Shown: positions 7,875 to 15,892 of the stretch, one piece after another
Layout of the letters: the number at the start of each line of letters is the position of its first letter
Numbering within the stretch: position 1 is the stretch's first letter
Assembly (NCBI GenBank): GCA_964501945.1
Contig: CAZCTY010000016.1
Location: 1-21,512, forward strand
Origin: 21-14-0-10-32-9 sp964501945
GTDB lineage: Archaea; Nanobdellota; Nanobdellia; Woesearchaeales; 21-14-0-10-32-9
DNA: 21,512 nucleotides
Direction of reading: 5' to 3'
Position numbers and translations under genes: made by a program
The notes under the pieces: model-generated
What the model saw: the letters and a program-made list of their open reading frames with translations, nothing else
Database searches by the model: none
Told to the model about the DNA's origin: nothing

Positions 7875-8288
7875 ATGAAAACACACACAGAATATTTATA
7901 TTTTAACACAACCAAAGAAATGGACTTTATAAACATCACAAACGATGTAGAAAAAGCAATAAAAAAATCAGGAATAAAAGACGGACTATGCTTAATAAAC
8001 CCGATGCACATAACATCAGCAGTATATGTGAATGACGCCGAACAAGGACTAATAGAAGACATTTCTAAGTGGCTTGAGGAACTCGCACCAAGAAAATTAG
8101 ATTACAAACACCACCAAACAGGAGAAGATAACGCGGATGCACACTTGAAGCGAATGCTAATGGGACACCAAGTAACAATGCCAATTTCAAATAACTCACT
8201 AGAACTTGGTACATGGGAACAAATATACTACGCAGAATTCGATGGACAGAGAGAGAAAAGAGTACTAATAAAGATCATCGGAGAATAA
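7875..8288 (+). CDS. yjbQ: YjbQ/UPF0047 family protein
   Basis: A 137-residue member of the YjbQ (UPF0047) family. Members have been annotated as a secondary thiamine-phosphate synthase activity, but the true role is uncertain. The diagnostic C-terminal half is present: an HHQTGEDNADAHLKRMLMGH stretch followed by PISNNSLELGTWEQIYYAEF and DGQREKRVLI, carrying the His, Asp and Glu/Gln residues conserved around the presumed active site. The N terminus EYLYFNTTKEMDFINIT is also family-like. The frame has an earlier ATG at 7851 (MKRKNTTN...). The ATG at 7875 is chosen because family homology begins there, but neither ATG has a clear SD or TATA, so the eight extra residues are possible. It lies 4 bp before the metallophosphoesterase, suggesting one transcript. 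Codons are A/C-ending like other plus-strand genes. Confidence 0.85.
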   Translation: MKTHTEYLYFNTTKEMDFINITNDVEKAIKKSGIKDGLCLINPMHITSAVYVNDAEQGLIEDISKWLEELAPRKLDYKHHQTGEDNADAHLKRMLMGHQVTMPISNNSLELGTWEQIYYAEFDGQREKRVLIKIIGE

Positions 8289-8292
8289 ATAG

Positions 8293-9222
8293 ATGGAAAA
8301 CGCAATTCTCACAAGCTCAGACCACCACGCAAACTGGGAAGCACTAGAACACTGGTTTAAAGTAGCATCAGAGAAAAAAATACCCTTCGTTATAAACGGA
8401 GATGTAATAGGAGACTACAATTTTGAAGGAGTCGCACTAAACATGGGACTAACACTCCCAGAAAAATATTCACCAACATACAAATACGGGGCTGAGCTAA
8501 AAGAACTATACAGAGCAATGGTTGCGCTACACGCAAAAAAACTCGCAAACCTAATAGATAAATACAAAGTAAAAACAGCATACTTACTCGGAAACCACGA
8601 ACCAATATTCTTCACAGACCTAACAAAACACTACTTAGAGAACAAAGAATTACTAATAGACCTACTAAGAGAAGAAGGAGTAGTGAACCTAAATGGAATA
8701 AAAATAGCAGGAATACCAAACACAGGACACTTACAAAGCTACTGCTACGGAATACTATCAGATGCAGAACTGAACAAAATATTTTCCCACCTTAGAACAA
8801 AAAGAGAACTAATCACAGATTTTAACAGAGAAAAAATAGAAACAATAAATGACCCAAAAGACGACCCAGACTGGATTCGAATAATGAAAAACAATGAAGA
8901 AATAGACGTATTTTTCACACACGGACAAATAGGAAGAGGAGAGTGGCGAGAAAATAAAAAAGCAAACGAGATGCCAACACTACTCGCAGCAGCAAAACTA
9001 AGCCTAAAAGCAAAAATAACAATAGACGGACACTTACACACAACACACAAAATGAAAAACGCAGTAGGAAAACCAACACTCAGAGCAGTAGGAAACAACG
9101 CGATAATACTAGAAAAACAAGAAGGACAAATGTATTTTGAAGAGTTAGAAACAAATGAAGAATATGAAGCTAAAAAACAACTATATTTCTCAAAGAAAGA
9201 CTTTGATGAATACAAATTCTAA
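8293..9222 (+). CDS. Calcineurin-like metallophosphoesterase
   Basis: A 309-residue protein with the full dimetal phosphoesterase motif set: SDHHAN (Asp10, His12), NGDVIGD (Asp37), GNHE (Asn101, His102), FTHGQ (His210) and DGHLH (His247, His249). Such enzymes hydrolyse phosphomono- or diesters in proteins, nucleotides or nucleic acids using Mn2+/Fe2+. The insert between the GD and GNHE motifs and the one between GNHE and His210 are larger than in the small YfcE/MJ0936 type. The order and spacing do not look like Mre11 (no DxHLG start), so I do not call it Mre11, even though it lies close to rad50. It begins 4 bp after the YjbQ gene, and the pair is probably one operon. The tail after residue 270 is charged, without a membrane segment, so the protein is cytosolic. 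Substrate unknown. Confidence 0.85.
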   Translation: MENAILTSSDHHANWEALEHWFKVASEKKIPFVINGDVIGDYNFEGVALNMGLTLPEKYSPTYKYGAELKELYRAMVALHAKKLANLIDKYKVKTAYLLGNHEPIFFTDLTKHYLENKELLIDLLREEGVVNLNGIKIAGIPNTGHLQSYCYGILSDAELNKIFSHLRTKRELITDFNREKIETINDPKDDPDWIRIMKNNEEIDVFFTHGQIGRGEWRENKKANEMPTLLAAAKLSLKAKITIDGHLHTTHKMKNAVGKPTLRAVGNNAIILEKQEGQMYFEELETNEEYEAKKQLYFSKKDFDEYKF

Positions 9223-9270
9223 AATCAACAAAACCAAAATAACTAATTAAATAATGCTTTTTGAAAACAG

Positions 9271-9283
9271 ATAAATATAAATA
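9271..9283 (+). promoter_or_regulatory. TATA box for the TMP-kinase-like gene
   Basis: ATAAATATAAATA is a good archaeal TATA match. Transcription would start near 9303, leaving a leader of roughly 18 nt that contains the GGGGG (9309-9313) usable as a weak SD for the GTG at 9321. Confidence 0.5.
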
Positions 9284-9320
9284 GTATCTATTAAAAAGTA
9301 AATACAGCGGGGGCATCTTG

Positions 9321-10250
9321 GTGATAGGGAAATTAATAACACTTGAAGGCGGCGAGTGCGCAGGAAAAGGAACACACGGAGAATTAATAAAAAAAGCACT
9401 AATACAAATAGGCTACAGCGTAAATAACAAACACTGGGAACCAGGATCAACCCCGAAATCAGAACTTATACGAATAATACTAAAAAACAAATACGACACA
9501 AAATTTGAATTCCCACAAGGATTCTTCCAAGACCTAGATCTAAACAAATACAAATACTTCTTCGAACAAGAACAAACACCAAACGTAGCCAAAAGATACT
9601 TACAAGAAGCACTAAAAACATCAGATAATACTCTTAAAAACGAAGTAATAAACTTTATACTACACGGCGAGACAAAAACAAATATCTTACAAGATCTAGC
9701 AACAGAATTCATGAACTACAACAACCCAGCAGAAGAAGTCTTTAAAACATACTTAAGAGAAGAAGAACTAAAACCAAGAACACAAGAATACCTATTTTTT
9801 GCCGCAAGAAACATAATATACACAAACCACATAGAACAATCACTAAAAGAAAACGACTTCACAATAATAGATAGAAGCCTAGACTCAACAACAGTATACC
9901 AAGGACACGTATTTAACCCAGAGAGAGTAGAACACATAAGAGCTGAAAACCAAAGAGCAATACAAGGAGTAGTACCAAACCTAACACTATTCCTCGACAT
10001 ACCAATAGAGGAAATATACAAAAGGTTAGAGGAGACAGATAGAGGAAGCTACGCAGATTATTTTGATGGAAAAGGAAAAAAATTCCACGAAGCAGTACGA
10101 ACAGCATACCACGAAGAGATGAGATACTACGAAGAAATACCAATAACACACCCACAACACAAAAGAATACAAAAAATAAACGCAAACAAAGAAACACAAC
10201 AAGTACACCAAGACATCATGAAAACAATAAAACAACACTTCGAGATATGA
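9321..10250 (+). CDS. Thymidylate-kinase-like P-loop kinase with large insertion
   Basis: A 309-residue protein whose ends match dTMP kinase, which makes dTDP from dTMP and ATP. The P-loop LEGGECAGKGT at 8-18 has Glu12 and Lys16. WEPGSTP at 39-45 corresponds to the family EPGGTP, followed by an IRxxL-type helix. PRTQEYLFFAARNIIY from 152 matches the segment before the DR motif, IIDRSLDSTTVYQGHV (Asp184, Arg185) binds nucleotide, and LTLFLDIPIEEIYKRLE is the core strand-helix. Standard enzymes have about 205-215 residues. The extra length is one charged, mostly helical insertion at about 56-150, between the EPG helix and the PRTQEYLFF helix. The GTG at 9321 is favoured over the TTG at 9318 because of the GGGGG spacing. 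The insertion and the Gly in the P-loop end (GKGT) leave open another nucleotide or nucleic-acid substrate. Confidence 0.78.
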   Translation: MIGKLITLEGGECAGKGTHGELIKKALIQIGYSVNNKHWEPGSTPKSELIRIILKNKYDTKFEFPQGFFQDLDLNKYKYFFEQEQTPNVAKRYLQEALKTSDNTLKNEVINFILHGETKTNILQDLATEFMNYNNPAEEVFKTYLREEELKPRTQEYLFFAARNIIYTNHIEQSLKENDFTIIDRSLDSTTVYQGHVFNPERVEHIRAENQRAIQGVVPNLTLFLDIPIEEIYKRLEETDRGSYADYFDGKGKKFHEAVRTAYHEEMRYYEEIPITHPQHKRIQKINANKETQQVHQDIMKTIKQHFEI

Positions 10251-10269
10251 AAAAGAGACGAAAAAAATA

Positions 10270-10581
10270 TTATTTATGATGCAAACGAACTTTATCCAAA
10301 ATTAACTTTTTAAGCGTTTCATCATTGTAACCATAAAGATTTTCAATACCCAAACAAACAACTTTTTTATTAGAATACTCTTTTGGAAAATTCTTTTTAA
10401 TAAATTCTTCTTGATGATCTTCCATGACAAATACGATGTCAGCAAAATCAAGCTTAGACTTTGTTAGGGGATTAGTATCGGAGATGATACCAGCAGATTT
10501 AGTGTTGAATTTACCTGAGAGCAAATCCTCAGCAGTCCTACTACGATACTTCCCAAAGTTACACACAAATAATAAATTCAT
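10270..10581 (-). CDS. Low-molecular-weight protein tyrosine phosphatase-like protein (COG4551 type)
   Basis: A compact protein of 103 residues. It begins MNLLFVCNFGKYRSRTAEDL, where Cys7-x5-Arg13-Ser is the phosphate-binding loop of LMW tyrosine phosphatases and arsenate reductases. An acidic segment FADIVFVMEDHQEEF can supply the general-acid Asp. The length and the TAEDL continuation fit the short predicted-phosphatase family COG4551 better than full LMW-PTPs of about 150 residues. The frame runs on to 10710, but that extension is hydrophobic, has no homology and lies beyond a TATA-like element placed about 28 nt from the Met at 10581, so the message is predicted to be leaderless. It is convergent with the TMP-kinase-like gene (19-bp gap) and shares its promoter region with msrBA. 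Substrate unknown. Confidence 0.78.
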   Translation of the reverse strand: MNLLFVCNFGKYRSRTAEDLLSGKFNTKSAGIISDTNPLTKSKLDFADIVFVMEDHQEEFIKKNFPKEYSNKKVVCLGIENLYGYNDETLKKLILDKVRLHHK

Positions 10582-10603
10582 AATAAGTTCAATAAAACTT
10601 ATG

Positions 10604-10614
10604 AATATATAAAA
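10604..10614. promoter_or_regulatory. Shared bidirectional TATA element
   Basis: The run AATATATAAAA is centred at about 10609, which is 28 nt from the phosphatase ATG (10581, minus) and 29 nt from the msrBA ATG (10638, plus). One near-symmetric ATATAT core is thus correctly placed for leaderless transcripts in both directions, and no other TATA-like element is as well positioned in this 56-bp spacer. Confidence 0.55.
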
Positions 10615-10637
10615 GTTTTTCAAATAAAATTGATGTG

Positions 10638-11492
10638 ATGGAGATGAAACTAAAAAAATTGAATAAAGAAGAGGAGAGAGTAATTCTTCATAAAGGAACA
10701 CAACTACCATTCATAGGAAAACACACATATAACTTCAAAAAAGGAATCTATACATGTAAGCAATGCGGTAATCCTTTGTATAAATCAAAAGACAAATTTG
10801 AAGCTTTCTGCGGATGGCCAAGCTTTGATGATACAATAAGCGGTGCTGTTAAAGAAGTCAAGGAGAAAGATACTAATAGAGTAGAGATAATATGCGCGAA
10901 ATGCAAAGGACACCTCGGACACGTTTTTCGCGGAGAGAGATTTACAAAGAAGAACACAAGACACTGCGTGAATTCAATATCACTCGATTTTACACAAGAT
11001 GAACAACTCAATTTTAAAAGCGCGATCTTCGCAGCAGGATGCTTCTGGGGCGTAGAATATCATTTTTCAAATACAAAAGGAGTAATACAAGCAATATCAG
11101 GATATGCTGGCGGCGAAACTAAGAATCCTACGTATAGGGAAGTTTGTCGTGGTGGTACTGGGCACGTTGAAGCTGTTAAAGTAATATATGATGATAAAGT
11201 AATAAAGTACGAAGAACTCGTCAAAATATTTTTTGAGATACATGACTTTGAACAAAGAGGAGGACAAGGACCAGACCTAGGGGAGCAGTACGAATCATAC
11301 ATATTCTACGAAGACGAAAAAGAAAAACGAACCGCGCAAAAAATAATCAACGAATTAGAAAAGAGAGGATATAAACCCGTAACAAAGCTAAGAAAAACAA
11401 AAGATTTCTACAAAGCAGAAAAACAACACCAAGACTACTACAAAAAGAAAGGCGGAGAACCATACTGCCACGTACGTCGAAAGATATTCTAA
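10638..11492 (+). CDS. msrBA: MsrB-MsrA fusion, methionine sulfoxide reductase
   Basis: A 284-residue bifunctional enzyme that reduces both methionine sulfoxide stereoisomers. The MsrB domain (about 1-118) has the structural zinc pairs Cys40/Cys43 and Cys86/Cys89, the CGWPSFDD segment with a possible resolving Cys58, and the catalytic RHCVNSISLDF (Cys110). The MsrA domain (about 126-284) has the catalytic AAGCFWGVEYHF (Cys135), GYAGG, TGHVEAV and GEQYESYIF, and ends with a candidate resolving Cys in EPYCHVRR. The order is B-A, the reverse of PilB-type A-B fusions. Possible starts are GTG 10635, ATG 10638 and ATG 10644. The ATG at 10638 fits a leaderless message from the TATA element at 10604-10614. 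There is no signal peptide, so it acts in the cytoplasm. Codon use in the first half is less A/C-ending than in neighbouring plus-strand genes. Confidence 0.95.
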   Translation: MEMKLKKLNKEEERVILHKGTQLPFIGKHTYNFKKGIYTCKQCGNPLYKSKDKFEAFCGWPSFDDTISGAVKEVKEKDTNRVEIICAKCKGHLGHVFRGERFTKKNTRHCVNSISLDFTQDEQLNFKSAIFAAGCFWGVEYHFSNTKGVIQAISGYAGGETKNPTYREVCRGGTGHVEAVKVIYDDKVIKYEELVKIFFEIHDFEQRGGQGPDLGEQYESYIFYEDEKEKRTAQKIINELEKRGYKPVTKLRKTKDFYKAEKQHQDYYKKKGGEPYCHVRRKIF

Positions 11493-11501
11493 AATAAGTG
11501 G

Positions 11502-11507
11502 TTTTTT
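11502..11507 (+). terminator. Possible poly-T terminator after msrBA
   Basis: A T6 run starts 10 nt after the msrBA stop. Archaeal termination often needs only a T-run. The rest of the spacer to 11627 is AT-rich and shows no gene or convincing hairpin. Confidence 0.3.
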
Positions 11508-11627
11508 CCGATAATGTTCGCGTAATTGTTATAAAATTATTTTTATATCATAATAAAAAGCTTTTAATTAATAAATAATGCGTTGTGAAATGTCTAGTGA
11601 AAAAATAATATGTAACAATTCTTTATT

Positions 11628-12281
11628 TCAAAAAACCCTCTCGTACTTATCCTTTGCAATAATAATATGATCGAGTATTGTTATACCTACTGTTTCTCCG
11701 GTTTCTTGTAATTTCTTCGTGATCATGATGTCTTCTTCGCTTGGTTCTGGGTCTCCGCTTGGATGATTATGAACTAGTATTATTGAGTTCGCGCTTGCTC
11801 TCATCGCTTCTTTAAACACTTCTCTTGGGTGCACTAAGGAAGCGTTTAGGGTTCCGATGCTAATTACTTTATCGCTAATTATTTTATTCTTTGAATCCAA
11901 GAAAACTGCGATAAAATATTCTTTTTTCTTATCTCCAAGCTTGGCTATGTAATAATTTGCAACATCAGCTGAATTATTAAAAACCGTCTCGCATATCTTG
12001 CCCGCGCGTACTCTTTTACTTAATTCAAAAATTGCTTTAATTTGCAGAGCTTTAGCATCTCCTACGCCTCTAATCTCTTTGAGCTCTTGCAAGGTACATT
12101 CTGATAACTTATTAAGTCCGTGTTTTGAAATCAAACGATTACTCATATCAATAACGTTCTCGCCTCGTGTTCCTTTCTGTAAAATAATTGCAAGAACCTC
12201 TGCATCTGTTAAAACGTGGCTTCCAAGTTGTTTCATTCTCTCGCGCGGCCTATTACTAAAAGCTATATCTTTAATCTTCAT
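11628..12281 (-). CDS. radC: RadC-family JAB-domain protein
   Basis: A 217-residue full-length RadC. The N-terminal part carries the RPRERM..LG.HVLTDAEVLAIIL region and a helix-hairpin-helix (LKEIRGVGDAKALQIKAIFE, about 66-85) expected to bind DNA. The C-terminal JAB/MPN domain has the metal motif HNHPSGDPEPSEED, with His171, His173, Ser181 and Asp184 matching the JAMM pattern HxHx7SxxD. RadC proteins are widespread in bacteria and often sit on mobile elements. Their function is unsettled, since the original repair phenotype was disputed. Most archaea lack the gene, so bacterial origin is likely (inference). Codon use is mixed rather than the T-ending bias of other minus-strand genes, consistent with transfer. 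A TTTTAAGTAA box about 25 nt upstream of the ATG could drive a leaderless message. It probably forms a single-gene unit. Confidence 0.93.
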   Translation of the reverse strand: MKIKDIAFSNRPRERMKQLGSHVLTDAEVLAIILQKGTRGENVIDMSNRLISKHGLNKLSECTLQELKEIRGVGDAKALQIKAIFELSKRVRAGKICETVFNNSADVANYYIAKLGDKKKEYFIAVFLDSKNKIISDKVISIGTLNASLVHPREVFKEAMRASANSIILVHNHPSGDPEPSEEDIMITKKLQETGETVGITILDHIIIAKDKYERVF

Positions 12282-12411
12282 TATCCTAATAGAAAATGTT
12301 TTACTTAAAATGTTCTTCGCGTCTTTTCCCGGAAAATTTCTGAATTCGTGCTTTTATTTTTTAGAAAAGTTATGTTTAGATTAATTTAAATTCACATTAT
12401 GCCTTCTTAAT

Positions 12412-13614
12412 TCATACCTTAAACTGTCCATCTTCGTAGATTACTTTTTTATCTCCGTTTTTCATATGAGCTGTAACTTTTCTCTTTGAAGTTGATACTA
12501 TATCTGTGTGGATCGCGCTTTTATTAAAACCTAATTCTTTGTATAAACCATCATTCAAATCCTCTTTTGGACCGTCATATGCCTCATCAAAACTTGTTCC
12601 AATTGCGATGTGCGTATTTCCTTGAACTCCTCCAACATTTTCATCGTAGAGAGTTTCAGCCATGAACTTTGTTATATTAGACATCCTGCCATCGGTTAAT
12701 GAAAACTCACCTATTTTATCTGCGTTATCAACATCTATCATTTCCTTTAATAAATCCTCGTTCTCATCAGCTTTAAAATTAATAATCTTACCATCTTTGA
12801 ACTCTAACTCGATGCCTTTAATCAAATTACCGTATCTATAAAGTGGCTCTGTAAACTTTATTTTACCATTAGTACCACGCCAATCAGGAGATGTAAAAAT
12901 TTCAAATGAAGGTATATTATTCCCTCGCCCACCAAGCCACCTTCTTTTATCGCCTATTGTAACCCATAAATCAGTACCATCAGCTTCAACGTGAACTTTA
13001 TCAATCTTCATATCAGTTAAGACCTCGCAAATCCTCTGAATTTCATTATTAGTATCAGTCCATATTTTAACCGGATCTTCTTTATCTAAGAAACAAGACT
13101 TTATTATTATATCCCAATACTCTTCTAAAGACAAACCAGCCTCTTTTGCAACAGCCTCTGTCCCATACAAACAAAGAGTCCAAGAATATTTACCGGTATT
13201 CTCTTTTTCCTCTCTCCACTTACGATAAGGATGCATAGCTTTTTGTGCGAGCATAATCTTTTTTGGATCAACATTTTTTAGAGCAGTAGGATTCTTATCA
13301 GCAATAACCATCAATGTATGATTAATCTCATCAACTTTCCCCCGAAGAAGCTTTGCTGGGAAAAAACCAATCTGCTCATCACTACCATAATCATACTTTA
13401 AAGTTTCCATATCATCAGGCAAAAACTTAACTAAAGGATGCGCGCCTGCAAGTAAAACCTTTTTGTATAAATGAGGAAGAATAGGCTTTGCAATCTCAGG
13501 GACAATAATTTCCACGACTTCACCAGCTCTTATCCCTTGGCCTTTATTTAAAGCAAAATTAACCATCACATCAGCGTACTTATCTAAGATTTCATTACTT
13601 GGAACATATACCAT
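12412..13614 (-). CDS. M29-family metalloaminopeptidase (aminopeptidase T-like)
   Basis: A 400-residue member of peptidase family M29, dimetal exopeptidases that remove N-terminal residues from peptides in the cytoplasm. The N-terminal domain starts with the family-typical LDKYADVMVNFALNKGQGIR and continues through LLRGKVDEINHTLMVIA. The C-terminal metal domain has NNIPSFEIFTSP (Glu238; the usual motif is N.P.GEVFT.P), the GGVQGNTHIAIGTSF segment (His335) and AIHTDIV (His369, Asp371). Length and ligand order are normal. The Gly before the first Glu is replaced by Phe, a mild change. The ATG at 13614 has a TATA box 28 nt upstream and no SD. Its neighbours are unrelated, and it appears to be monocistronic, serving peptide turnover. 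Confidence 0.9.
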   Translation of the reverse strand: MVYVPSNEILDKYADVMVNFALNKGQGIRAGEVVEIIVPEIAKPILPHLYKKVLLAGAHPLVKFLPDDMETLKYDYGSDEQIGFFPAKLLRGKVDEINHTLMVIADKNPTALKNVDPKKIMLAQKAMHPYRKWREEKENTGKYSWTLCLYGTEAVAKEAGLSLEEYWDIIIKSCFLDKEDPVKIWTDTNNEIQRICEVLTDMKIDKVHVEADGTDLWVTIGDKRRWLGGRGNNIPSFEIFTSPDWRGTNGKIKFTEPLYRYGNLIKGIELEFKDGKIINFKADENEDLLKEMIDVDNADKIGEFSLTDGRMSNITKFMAETLYDENVGGVQGNTHIAIGTSFDEAYDGPKEDLNDGLYKELGFNKSAIHTDIVSTSKRKVTAHMKNGDKKVIYEDGQFKV

Positions 13615-13637
13615 AAAAAAAACGAAACAAGTAATTG

Positions 13638-13647
13638 TATAAATATT
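13638..13647 (-). promoter_or_regulatory. TATA box for the M29 aminopeptidase
   Basis: The minus strand reads AATATTTATAC, centred about 28 nt from the ATG at 13614. It is a good match to the archaeal box and indicates a leaderless transcript. Confidence 0.5.
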
Positions 13648-13729
13648 TATCTTATAAATAGCAAAAATAACAAATAATTTAACTAAATAAATTAGTTTCT
13701 TAGTCTATTGTTTAAAGGGATTTGGGAAC

Positions 13730-15892
13730 ATGTTTGATAAAATTATTGATGCACAAATAAAATATGGAAAAATAATACTAATATTTTTCTTTTTAATCTT
13801 AATATTTTTTGCATCACACGCAGTAAAACTCCCAATAGATCCAAGCTTTAGCGTCCTTGTAAGCCCCACATCTGAATTTAACACTAATGAGCGAATATTA
13901 AGCAACACGTTTGAAACAAATAATGCCTTTACAATTCTACTAGAATTAGACCCAGAGACTAAAATAAAGAACAGACCTACCACGATGCAAGATGAAACAG
14001 TGACAAAGTACGCAGAAGATATAAAGCGAGTTTTAGAAGAGAGCCAATACGTAAAAACAATAAGCCCAATTCAAATAAGCGATGATGAGCAATATGCAAG
14101 AATTATTTTAGGAGTGGATGTTCCACGCAAAGTACAAGGCGAGAGAGACGTTTTAGAAGAACTAAACAATTACTTAGATGAAGTAGGCACAAGGCCAGGA
14201 ATTAAAACAACAATAACAGGCTTCCCAGTATTATTAAATAGAGTAAACACCTTGCTAATAAATGATAATCTAAAAGCAATATTATTTACACTAAGCGCGA
14301 TATTCGCAGTACTATTTTGGTATTTTAAAGACGCAAGATACAGCTTACTTGCAATAAGCATACCCCTAAGCTCGCTCATAATCCTAGCAGGCACAATGTC
14401 AATATTAAACATACCACTAACAATTACGCTCGCCGCAATAGGCATATTAGTATTAGGACTTGGAATAGATTATACAATACACGTGTTAATAGCATACAAT
14501 AAAGAAATAAAAAACAACAACAAACCAAAAGCAATACACAAAGCAATAGACCACATAACTAAAGCAATATTTGTAAGCTACGCCACAACCGTCGCAGGAT
14601 TTAGCGCACTAATGTTCGGAGTAAGCCCTAGCAGTCAAAGCCAAGGAATAGTACTCTCAATAGGCATTACAATAATCTTTTTAGTTACAACACTAATAAT
14701 CCCAGCTACATTAAACACATTCGGACGCAATAGAGAAGTGAAAAGCGACGACTTTTTTAAAAAGATAAAAAAACAACTAATCAAACTAAGCAAATACCAA
14801 GCCAAAAAACCAAAAATAATCATAACAATAGTAATAATATTATCAATAATTTTTATATTCGGTGCGACAAAAATAGAGATAAGCACAGATAATAACAACT
14901 GGGCGCCTGATGATGATCCAATAAGCAGAACATTTAGAACAAGCGCAATAGCCTTTGGAACAGACTTTGACAGTATAACCCTTGTTTTAAAGAGCACGAG
15001 AGGAGATTTTCTTGAAGTAAATAAAGTCCGAGAAATACAAGAGTTAGAAAAACACTTTTTAAGCCACAAAGACGTAACAAACGTAGACAGCCCATTTACA
15101 AATATAGAACTTGAGAGATCAAAAATAATTGAAGAGCTAAACCAAAAACAAAGAGACTTCAACCAAGACTTTACACTTACAAGAATGACAGTACAAGCAA
15201 ATGACTTAACAGGAGAAGATAACGGCAGAAGCACATTTGATGACATACAAGAAATGGCAGAGGAGTATAAACCATTCGACGTTGAAATATCATACTTTGG
15301 AGATACAATAAGATTTAGAGAACTAGGCGCGAGCCTTGGACGAGACACAGGAATTACAACGGTAATAAGTTTCCTATTAGTATTTTTAATAGCAAGCATC
15401 GCATACATTAAGCCAAGAATCGGATTAGTAGCACTACTACCAGTATTAATAGGCGTTATATGGAGTGTTGGAATACTAGGATTCATCGATGTACCTTTTA
15501 CAGCATTAAGCACAGGACTAATCGCGCTAGTACTTGGAATAGGCGTTGACTTTAGCATACACCTCGTAAATAGCATATACAAATATTTAGATAAAGGCAA
15601 AACAATAAATTACGCATTAGAACAAACACTAGACTACACAGGGACACCGATATTACTTAGCAGCATCACAACATTTATAGGATTTATAAGCTTAATATTT
15701 GCAACACTACTTGGAATACAAAGACTTGGAATAAGCCTTGCAATAAGCATACTCGCAGTTTTTATCGTAACAATAACACTAGTACCAGCAATAATAAGTA
15801 TTAGTTACAAAAAAAATCTTATGGAGGAATTAAAACAAAATGAAAAAAATAATATTAATAATATTGATGGTGATTTTAACAACAGGACTTAG
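13730..15892 (+). CDS. RND-superfamily exporter (MMPL/HAE3-like)
   Basis: A 720-residue membrane protein with the duplicated RND layout. One helix near residues 14-30 is followed by an outside domain of about 140 residues, then five helices to about 330. Helix 7 near 360-378 is followed by a second outside domain of about 155 residues and five more helices. Each half carries the proton-relay motif in its fourth helix, GLGIDYTIH (Asp247) and GIGVDFSIH (Asp607), so it is probably proton- or ion-driven. Archaeal relatives are thought to export lipids or hydrophobic compounds, but the substrate is unknown. GGGATTTGGG before the ATG is a plausible SD, and an AAATAAATTA box lies about 40 nt upstream. 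The last 53 bp overlap the start of the surface-protein gene in another frame. The Asn-rich C-terminal tail is the part encoded in the overlap. Confidence 0.9.
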   Translation: MFDKIIDAQIKYGKIILIFFFLILIFFASHAVKLPIDPSFSVLVSPTSEFNTNERILSNTFETNNAFTILLELDPETKIKNRPTTMQDETVTKYAEDIKRVLEESQYVKTISPIQISDDEQYARIILGVDVPRKVQGERDVLEELNNYLDEVGTRPGIKTTITGFPVLLNRVNTLLINDNLKAILFTLSAIFAVLFWYFKDARYSLLAISIPLSSLIILAGTMSILNIPLTITLAAIGILVLGLGIDYTIHVLIAYNKEIKNNNKPKAIHKAIDHITKAIFVSYATTVAGFSALMFGVSPSSQSQGIVLSIGITIIFLVTTLIIPATLNTFGRNREVKSDDFFKKIKKQLIKLSKYQAKKPKIIITIVIILSIIFIFGATKIEISTDNNNWAPDDDPISRTFRTSAIAFGTDFDSITLVLKSTRGDFLEVNKVREIQELEKHFLSHKDVTNVDSPFTNIELERSKIIEELNQKQRDFNQDFTLTRMTVQANDLTGEDNGRSTFDDIQEMAEEYKPFDVEISYFGDTIRFRELGASLGRDTGITTVISFLLVFLIASIAYIKPRIGLVALLPVLIGVIWSVGILGFIDVPFTALSTGLIALVLGIGVDFSIHLVNSIYKYLDKGKTINYALEQTLDYTGTPILLSSITTFIGFISLIFATLLGIQRLGISLAISILAVFIVTITLVPAIISISYKKNLMEELKQNEKNNINNIDGDFNNRT

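Noticed and set aside
7788..7886. Upstream extension of the Rad50 frame
   Set aside because: The added segment is hydrophobic and has no family match, while the Met at 7787 begins exactly at the conserved Rad50 N terminus.
8293..9222. Calling the metallophosphoesterase Mre11
   Set aside because: The first motif is SDHHAN rather than DxHLG, spacing between motifs differs, and no Mre11 capping domain is recognisable. Only the fold superfamily is shared.
10582..10710. Upstream extension of the tyrosine-phosphatase-like frame
   Set aside because: It overlaps the msrBA start, has no homology, and crosses the TATA element placed for the Met at 10581.
14635..15600. A long antisense reading frame opposite the RND exporter
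   Set aside because: It mirrors the membrane-protein codons, is Ser/Ile/Leu-rich without motifs, and lacks a promoter or SD.
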